A stretch of DNA of 30,711 nucleotides from Oxalobacter formigenes (GTDB taxonomy: Bacteria; Pseudomonadota; Gammaproteobacteria; Burkholderiales; Burkholderiaceae_D): positions 1 to 30,711 of the forward strand of contig JAHYZB010000082.1 in NCBI GenBank assembly GCA_019424645.1, written 5' to 3'. Of the stretch, positions 25,565 to 30,711 are shown one piece after another; the first letter of the stretch is position 1, and each line of letters opens with the position of its first letter. The notes beneath the pieces were generated by a model. The model had not been told where the DNA came from and did not search any database. It saw only the letters and a program-made list of their open reading frames with translations. A program made the position numbers and the translations under genes.

Positions 25565-25921
25565 ATGAAAATCCTGATTATTTTTAACAGGGAACCCTAC
25601 GATATGACCGACGTGACCTGGAACGGTTTGAGGCTCGCGCAGACACTTCAGAAAAATGGACACACCATCCGGATTTTTCTCATGAATGATTCAGTTGATA
25701 TGGCACGGGACATTTGCAAGCCACCGGAAGGATACGATCAGGATCTCTCGCAAATGCTCAAGGGGCTGATAGCAGATGGTGCCCGCGTCAGGGTTTGCGG
25801 AACCTGCATGGCACGTTGCGGCATATACAAAAACCATCCTTATTTCGAGGGCGCCGAAAAATCGACCATGCAGGCTTTATCCGAATGGGTCATAGACAGT
25901 GACAGGGTCATGACGTTCTGA
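25565..25921 (+). CDS. DsrE/DsrF-like family protein
   Basis: This 118-residue cytosolic protein begins with the MKILIIFNREPYD strand and shows the DsrE fold: a TWNGLRLAQTLQKNGHTIRIFLMNDSV segment, then a LIADGARVRVCGTCMARCGI block with Cys78, Cys81 and Cys85. Conserved cysteines in this family carry persulfides in sulfur transfer; the CxxCxxxC spacing resembles YchN/DsrE-like members. The substrate is unknown. The start is supported by AAGGAG six bases upstream. It is divergent from the flavin reductase gene, and together they hint at a small redox/sulfur unit (inference). Confidence 0.88.
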   Translation: MKILIIFNREPYDMTDVTWNGLRLAQTLQKNGHTIRIFLMNDSVDMARDICKPPEGYDQDLSQMLKGLIADGARVRVCGTCMARCGIYKNHPYFEGAEKSTMQALSEWVIDSDRVMTF

Positions 25922-25954
25922 ATATCCCTGAAAACCGGTGTCAAATGCCAGAAT

Positions 25955-25980
25955 GGCTCTATTGAAGAGCCGTTTAATTT
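25955..25980 (+). terminator. Terminator of the DsrE-family gene
   Basis: GGCTCT (25955-25960) / AGAGCC (25966-25971) with a five-base loop is followed by a T-rich tail (GTTTAATTTTTAG). Confidence 0.7.
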
Positions 25981-26089
25981 TTAGTGGCCTGTTTATCGGA
26001 AAAAACAATCAGATTTTGTTTCTCTTTGATAAAAAATCGGCATAAAATAGCGAAAAATCGGCTTATTAATTGATAAGGAAATAGAAAAA

Positions 26090-26794
26090 ATGGCACTCTT
26101 GCAGCGCGGAAAAACAAAAGACGTATACAGCCATGGTGATTACACTCTGGAACTGAAATTTACCGATCGTGTTACCAAAAACGATAAAGGTGAAGTCGAT
26201 CCGGGTGGAAATAACATTTCTGATTCCCTTCTGGACGGTCAGGGCTTTGCGTGCCTGTCCATGACCTCGACCATTTTCAAATATCTGGCAGACAACGGTA
26301 TCCCTACCCATATGGTTTCTTCTGATCTGGACAACATGTCCATGGTCGTCCGTAAAGCCGTTACGTTCAAACCGGGTCTGGAATGGGTTTGCCGCTGGAG
26401 AGGCACCGGCAGCTTCATCCGCCGTTACAAAACCGTTCCGGGTGCCGTTGATGGCATGGTATTCGATACGCCTGTTTTCGAAATCACCATCAAGGACGAT
26501 GAAGGCGGCGATCCATTGATCGTTGGCGATTCCATCGTTGCACTGGGCATGATGTCTGCCGACATGTTCAAAGAACTGGTCGCATTGAACGCCAAAGCCA
26601 TGAACCTGATTCATGACCTGTTCAGGCAGAAAGGCCTTGACCTCTGGGATATCAAGATCGAATGGGGCAAAGACGCTGAAACCGGCAAACTGATGCTGAT
26701 CGACGAAGTCAGCGCAAACGGTTGCCGCGCATTCGACATGAGCGGCAAGAACAAGGTTGCCGGCTCCGCATTGTCCGACTGCTTCCGCGCCTGA
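26090..26794 (+). CDS. purC: Phosphoribosylaminoimidazole-succinocarboxamide synthase
   Basis: This 234-residue SAICAR synthetase joins CAIR and aspartate using ATP, a step of de novo purine synthesis. GKTKDVY (ATP-binding loop) is at the N-terminus. GIPTHMVS and the WRGTGSFIRRY block correspond to the family signature around ...R-x3-[AT]-G-S. LWDIKIEWG matches the D-x-K-x-E signature, and IDEVSANGCRAFD the DEIS(P)D...R region. It is the short prokaryotic form, but FTDRVTKNDKGEVDPGGN replaces the more usual FKDDxTAxNG, so it is a divergent subtype. AAGGAAA precedes the ATG. A TAAAAT element at about 26045 may be its -10. It is monocistronic with a strong terminator. Confidence 0.88.
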   Translation: MALLQRGKTKDVYSHGDYTLELKFTDRVTKNDKGEVDPGGNNISDSLLDGQGFACLSMTSTIFKYLADNGIPTHMVSSDLDNMSMVVRKAVTFKPGLEWVCRWRGTGSFIRRYKTVPGAVDGMVFDTPVFEITIKDDEGGDPLIVGDSIVALGMMSADMFKELVALNAKAMNLIHDLFRQKGLDLWDIKIEWGKDAETGKLMLIDEVSANGCRAFDMSGKNKVAGSALSDCFRA

Positions 26795-26843
26795 TCGAAA
26801 CCCGCGTTTTTATCCAGTCCTTGCCGGACAGGCAAGGACACAT

Positions 26844-26882
26844 AAAAAACCGGCAAAATGATGACTATTTTGCCGGTTTTTT
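26844..26882. terminator. Strong terminator of purC
   Basis: A perfect 16-base stem, AAAAAACCGGCAAAAT (26844-26859) / ATTTTGCCGGTTTTTT (26867-26882), with a seven-base loop. It is symmetric, so it can work in both directions. Confidence 0.95.
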
Positions 26883-27001
26883 GTTAGCTGTTTTCTGAAC
26901 AGGCCAACCCGATCCATAAAAGGGGTATCTTCAAATAACGTCCAACATCTGATGTTATTTCAAAAAAAATATTTACTGATCATTGAAAACATCAGGAAAA
27001 T

Positions 27002-27060
27002 AAAAATGCGATGACCCACCGGGTGAAAACATCCACCCGGCTCGAAGGAGGTGTCATCGC
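27002..27060 (-). terminator. Nested two-stem structure after the 27088-27591 gene
   Basis: The outer stem GCGATGAC (27008-27015) / GTCATCGC (27053-27060) encloses an inner stem CCGGGTG (27019-27025) / CACCCGG (27034-27040). On minus the outer stem is followed by ATTTTTA. It lies 27 bases after the stop of the minus-strand gene and probably ends that transcript. The fold is larger and more elaborate than the other terminators in the window. Confidence 0.6.
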
Positions 27061-27087
27061 AATCCTGTCAGGACCATACTTCCGTCA

Positions 27088-27591
27088 TTAATTGGCTGCT
27101 GCCGCTTCAGCACGGATGTCCACTATCTTGTTGATTGTCGTATCGATCGTCTCGCGCGTCCTGACCGCTTCATCGAGTGTGTAAAGCTCGCTGTCCAAAG
27201 ACATGACAGGATAGGGAGCTTCCACGCCGACAGGCAGGATTTCAGTCAGCGTGTACGTCTGCCGGTGGCCATGAGATTCGGTCTGGGTGAATTTGGCATA
27301 TCCAAGCACTTCCGAAGCCATATCACCGAACGCGATGAAAAATTCAGGCATGCATGCCTCATGACTGAGTCTTACCTGCGTCAGAAAACCGAGATCGGTT
27401 TTGGGAGCACGATAAAACTGCATGCGGTACTTGGAAATAGACTGACGGCATTTGCGTACGAGCATCTGCTCAAGCTGCGCCCGTGTCTGGTCAGCATCCA
27501 TACGCTTTTTACGCAAAACGTATAACTGCATGACGATCATACCGCCAAAAATGAAAACGCTTAATGTTAAGAAAATGAGCATGGTTTCCAA
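27088..27591 (-). CDS. Membrane-anchored protein of unknown function
   Basis: This 167-residue protein has one N-terminal membrane helix (about 4-26, LIFLTLSVFIFGGMIVMQLYVL), then a basic stop-transfer (RKKR). A cytosolic region follows with a short helical stretch and predicted alpha/beta character (LGFLTQVRLSHEACMPEFFIAFG, QTYTLTEILPVGVEAPYPVMSLD). I do not recognise a family. The start is TTG at 27591, chosen because AAGGAG stands eight bases before it; the next ATG is too far from the RBS. It appears monocistronic, with the nested hairpin as its 3' end. Confidence 0.75.
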   Translation of the reverse strand: METMLIFLTLSVFIFGGMIVMQLYVLRKKRMDADQTRAQLEQMLVRKCRQSISKYRMQFYRAPKTDLGFLTQVRLSHEACMPEFFIAFGDMASEVLGYAKFTQTESHGHRQTYTLTEILPVGVEAPYPVMSLDSELYTLDEAVRTRETIDTTINKIVDIRAEAAAAN

Positions 27592-28018
27592 TTTAATTAC
27601 TCCTTATAAAAAAATTGGGTTCACAACGAAATACTTCTGTTTTTCTTACAACATCGTTCCGTTATTATTACTATACAATTTTCAAAAGCTGTGAAGCAGT
27701 GATCTTGGACAACTTTTTACAAATTTGCGAGAAAGCAACACTAAATTTTGCATATTTATCAATAAAAAAAGTCTATCGTTCGTACCCCTCTGTTTTTATT
27801 GAAAAAACCGCCCGAAAATCATTAAAAAATCGAAGCAATCTCTGAAAAACATTCTTTTGAAATTCATCAGAAGTCCTGTCCCCACGTGTTTTTTAAAACC
27901 ATAAACGACATTTCCAACGGGTAACAGACATTGAAATGAAAATGCATTCACGGACATGAACCCGAATTGAGTTAGTCAGGAAATAATCCGGCAAGTTTTC
28001 TGCAGGGAGAACTTGTTT
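27592..28018. other. AT-rich intergenic region upstream of the 27088-27591 gene
   Basis: No gene is supported in these 427 bases. The minus-strand gene's RBS lies at its left end, and a TATAGT-like element near 27670-27676 with TTGAAA-type words upstream may be its promoter. The remainder, about 27690-27960, is AT-rich without a recognisable repeat or RNA. Confidence 0.45.
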
Positions 28019-28933
28019 TCAATAAAACATATGAAAATAATTGACCATGAGGGTACGGGTGTCTGGATCGCCAGCGGGTTTTGAGACCGTTTCAGCATAA
28101 GAAAAGTTGACCCCGTCTTCTGGAGCGAACATCCACTGGCCACCAATACCGGCCTGCCAGACGTCGCCACCGTGACCGGATCGAAAACCGTCGATTTCGG
28201 TTTTACCTTCACGCGTATAAAACATATCGGCCGACAGCCAGAAAGCCGGTGTGAAATTACGGCTCAAATGAAATTCAAGACCCAGTTTCGGATCTTCCTT
28301 GAAAGAGTGATGTCCGGAATAATGGTCGTTGTCGGTAAAAAACTTCGCCCAGGCATTCACTTCAATCCAGTTTTTACCGAAAGGATGGCCGAACGCAAGC
28401 AGTGGCTTAAAGCCCCAGCGGTTTTCACCTGTATTCAAAACCGAATTTCCATCGTAACGGCCAGTTGGAGCCGTGACCCAGAAAGCGGTAGTCAGAAAAG
28501 TTTCAGGTTGCCAGCGGGCGAACTGTTCAGGCGTCAATGCAGGGCCGCCGAAAACGTTGACCGCCAGCCCGATATCCGTATCGCCGTTCCCGTTTCGGAC
28601 TGCTCCGGGTGCATTCCCGTGAAAAGAGGCTTCTACATGACTGAAAGGCTGAAGAACCTGCAAACTGCCGATTTTGCCATTTCCCAGATCAAAAGCATAC
28701 GAAAAACGCAAGAGGGCAGTATCGAGAGAGACACTTGAATCTTTCGTTTTCGCTTCCGTATTCAGGTAATACGTAAAAAACAAAGGGGTATCTATCGGGA
28801 TGGCTTGCCAGTCGCGTGCGTTATCCGCATGAGCTCCCCCGCCAAAAGCATAAACAAATGCCAGAAAAAACGTACAAGTAGTCTCAAGAGAAACCGTCAG
28901 GGTGTTTCGTATCGATGAAATGAATCGGTTCAT
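28019..28933 (-). CDS. Outer-membrane channel-like protein (phenol meta-pathway/transporter family)
   Basis: This 304-residue protein has a signal peptide (hydrophobic TCTFFLAFVYAFGGGAHA, cleavage before DNARDW) and amphipathic beta-strands to a terminal aromatic (VNYFHMFY), the usual barrel signal. The pattern TPLFFTYYLNTEAKTKDSSVSLDT, GNGDTDIGLAVNVFGGPALTPEQFARW and TAFWVTAPTGRYD resembles the SphA/meta-pathway phenol-degradation-like outer-membrane family, whose members are thought to be channels for hydrophobic substrates. The substrate here is unknown. It is divergent from the passenger gene at 29454 across 520 bases. Confidence 0.85.
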   Translation of the reverse strand: MNRFISSIRNTLTVSLETTCTFFLAFVYAFGGGAHADNARDWQAIPIDTPLFFTYYLNTEAKTKDSSVSLDTALLRFSYAFDLGNGKIGSLQVLQPFSHVEASFHGNAPGAVRNGNGDTDIGLAVNVFGGPALTPEQFARWQPETFLTTAFWVTAPTGRYDGNSVLNTGENRWGFKPLLAFGHPFGKNWIEVNAWAKFFTDNDHYSGHHSFKEDPKLGLEFHLSRNFTPAFWLSADMFYTREGKTEIDGFRSGHGGDVWQAGIGGQWMFAPEDGVNFSYAETVSKPAGDPDTRTLMVNYFHMFY

Positions 28934-29453
28934 ACGTGAGAACCCGGTATATAGACAGAAAACGTTTCAAATAGCGACTTGTCCACAATCAACAGTGCCT
29001 GCCAGAATCACGCGACAATAATTCTGTTTTCATTCTGACAAGAAACCATTCTCTTTTCAAATGATAGAAACCTGTAACGCCAGAAAATGTTGCCATTTTG
29101 CAATTTTCAACACTATCTGGCTGATTCTTCAAAAAATTGCCTGACCTGATGGTGGAAATCATGACGCAAAATCCTTCCCACGAACAAATGCAAACCTCCA
29201 GCGTTTGACCTCTGAAAAGATCGTCAATTTATTTCCTTGTGGAAACTTTTAAAGGTATAATCGATACTGTCAAACAAGACGATTTTCTTTCGGATTGTGA
29301 ATACACCATCTCACAGAAAAACCAGTGAAATCCTGCGAGGAAAAAATGGGTCATTGACGCAACAGCATATATGACCTTCGAGACAAATGCGGACATTTGC
29401 ACAAGTCCCCCATCAAACCGTTCGTGCCGTCCTTTGCCCGGGAGGGTTCTATC
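28934..29453. promoter_or_regulatory. Long divergent control region before the surface-protein gene
   Basis: No gene is supported in these 520 bases between divergent outer-membrane genes. A consensus -10, TATAAT, lies at 29256-29261 without a good -35. If used, it leaves a leader of about 185 bases before the ATG at 29454, long enough for post-transcriptional control. The promoter of the minus-strand gene is not obvious. Confidence 0.5.
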
Positions 29454-30711
29454 ATGATTCATCAAAAAAAGCGACTCGATAAGCTGATAGAAAGCAGCTA
29501 TTCTGACCAGAGAAAAACACGCACAAAAAACCTGTTCCGGACATTGGCTGAAATCGGCCTGTTTGCCGCGGCAAGCGTGGGAAGCGCCAACGCTGAAGCT
29601 GTCTATTATTACACTGGAAATTCCGGGACAGGTGCCGCCGCTGACGAGGAGAAGTGGCTGGGTACTGGCGGAAAGCCTGTAACGGGCATCATTGTCAAAA
29701 CTGAGGGAAATGCAAACGAATATCGTTTCCTGTCCGGTATTTACGACGGTAAACAAACGTCGGGCGAAGTATGGCTGATTGGCGACAATAAAGATGTCCA
29801 TATCATCTCCGGGGGTCCTGTCACCTTTCAGAACTGGGGTATGGGCGGACTCGTCCCCAATCAGGGAGTCATAACAGCCACTAACGGAAAAATAATCTTC
29901 GGCAATGACGTATCGATTCTCGATAACTATTCCTCCGGCTTTAACACCAAAGGTGGTGGCGCACTCTATTCCAGCAAAGGCATCGTTTTCGGTGACAATG
30001 CAAAGGTGGTTCACAACCAGACAGCACTTCCCATCGGCGGTCCTTATTTCGGGGGAGGGGCCATTTTTCTGGATGGATCTCCTGACAACGAAGTCATCTT
30101 CGGAAAAAATGCGCTTGTTGAAAGAAATGAGGCAAATTATGGCGGCGCGATATACGCACTCGGTTCGGTAACGTTCGGCGAAGGCGCCATCATCCGTGAA
30201 AACCGCTCAGCCTCGCAGGGAGGCGCCATTCACATTAAAGGGACGTTGACCCTGAAATCAGGTTCCCTTGTCGAGTCAAACAAAGCCAATGGCACATCTT
30301 CGACCACTTATGGCGGAGCTTTTTTCATTGACGGCGGCACAGCCGATATCAGCGGAACAAGGATCAGAAGCAACGAAACTGCCGCTACGGGATGGGGTGG
30401 CGCAATCTATGTCCAGAACGGCTCTTTACGCCTTTCGGATGGCACACTTGCAGAAGGCAACAAGTCCAACATTGGAGGTGCGATTTCGGCCAACAAGACG
30501 GATATCACCATAAGCGATACTACGCTGAAAAAAAATACTGCCTCAAATGGTGGCGCCGTGTTCCTTGCGAGCAGCTCTCTCACGATACCGGAACAGAATG
30601 ACGGACAAAACGGAACCCTGTTCGAGGGCAATACGGCTGTCGCTTCCGGCGGAGGGATTTATGCCCAGTCATCATCGACCATCTCGCTGGGAAAGGGAAC
30701 ACGGTTCGAAG
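29454..30711 (+). CDS. Autotransporter-type surface protein with GGA beta-helix repeats (3' partial)
   Basis: The frame opens at ATG 29454 (GGGAGGG eight bases upstream) and remains open for 419 codons to the window edge. Residues 1-30 form a basic, hydrophilic extension before a signal-peptide core, LAEIGLFAAASVGSANA (cleavage after Ala47), i.e. a lengthened signal peptide as in large autotransporters. From about residue 167 to 402 the passenger shows nine GGA[ILFV] or GGG[IA] repeats (GGGALY, GGGAIF, YGGAIY, QGGAIH, YGGAFF, WGGAIY, IGGAIS, NGGAVF, GGGIY), many followed by strand-turn-strand units with ExN or VExN motifs. This resembles polymorphic-outer-membrane-protein (Pmp) beta-helix repeats. 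A C-terminal barrel is expected beyond the window. It does not show the strand-loop-strand repeats typical of heptosylated passengers. Confidence 0.85.
   Translation, partial: MIHQKKRLDKLIESSYSDQRKTRTKNLFRTLAEIGLFAAASVGSANAEAVYYYTGNSGTGAAADEEKWLGTGGKPVTGIIVKTEGNANEYRFLSGIYDGKQTSGEVWLIGDNKDVHIISGGPVTFQNWGMGGLVPNQGVITATNGKIIFGNDVSILDNYSSGFNTKGGGALYSSKGIVFGDNAKVVHNQTALPIGGPYFGGGAIFLDGSPDNEVIFGKNALVERNEANYGGAIYALGSVTFGEGAIIRENRSASQGGAIHIKGTLTLKSGSLVESNKANGTSSTTYGGAFFIDGGTADISGTRIRSNETAATGWGGAIYVQNGSLRLSDGTLAEGNKSNIGGAISANKTDITISDTTLKKNTASNGGAVFLASSSLTIPEQNDGQNGTLFEGNTAVASGGGIYAQSSSTISLGKGTRFE

Noticed and set aside
29229..30014. Minus-strand 261-residue open frame opposite the right-edge surface gene
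   Set aside because: It is antisense to a clear plus-strand gene with RBS, signal peptide and repeats; its translation resembles no protein and contains low-complexity Cys/Ser runs.
1..30711. CRISPR arrays, IS elements, integrases or phage structural genes
   Set aside because: None seen: no spaced repeats of array type, no transposase motifs, and the S24 regulator stands alone.

Overview
The window looks like chromosomal DNA of a host-associated betaproteobacterium, most likely Oxalobacteraceae and possibly Oxalobacter. This is an inference from mid-range G+C by eye, Rnk, Burkholderiales-style oxidoreductases, autotransporters with a dedicated heptosyltransferase, and GGDEF/hemerythrin proteins. 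There is no rRNA, CRISPR array, transposase or phage structural gene. It reads as a mosaic of short housekeeping units and accessory surface or redox genes.

Layout. At 1-2350, mostly on the minus strand, lie the first codons of a secreted protein leaving the left edge, an SDR dehydrogenase, an isolated HTH/S24 repressor-type regulator and tRNA-Leu(UAA). At 2489-6449 (plus) an alpha/beta hydrolase is followed by two tandem paralogues, each PAS, degenerate GGDEF and bacteriohemerythrin. At 6654-10722 (plus, with one minus gene) come a zinc alcohol dehydrogenase, rnk, a small secreted protein broken by an amber codon, a HAD-Nudix fusion and a DUF805 membrane protein. At 10788-12493 (minus) are a zinc-ribbon protein and a membrane metallophosphoesterase.

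From 16816 down to 12643 is a compact five-gene minus-strand operon: NADPH-type alcohol dehydrogenase, aldo/keto reductase, exported carboxymuconolactone-decarboxylase-fold protein, SDR and exported cupin. A divergent YqhC-like AraC regulator starts at 17060. The context suggests an aldehyde or electrophile response. At 18276-21228 (plus) are a GAF-PAS-GGDEF diguanylate cyclase and a periplasmic histidine acid phosphatase.

The region 21294-24306 (minus) holds a lipoprotein and a TibC/Aah-type autotransporter heptosyltransferase. The gene just downstream of the transferase keeps an autotransporter start (RBS and the first nine codons of an extended signal peptide). That start is joined directly to a beta-barrel domain that carries a further frameshift, so the passenger is gone. 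At 24753-26794 are a flavin reductase-like protein, a DsrE-family protein and a PurC. At 27088-28933 (minus) are an unrecognised membrane-anchored protein and an outer-membrane channel-like protein. From 29454 to the right edge runs an open-ended autotransporter-type passenger with GGA-type beta-helix repeats.

The observations most worth checking are the passenger-less autotransporter next to its glycosyltransferase, the paired inactive-GGDEF/hemerythrin proteins, the HAD-Nudix fusion with substituted active-site positions, and the in-frame amber codon at 8579-8581.
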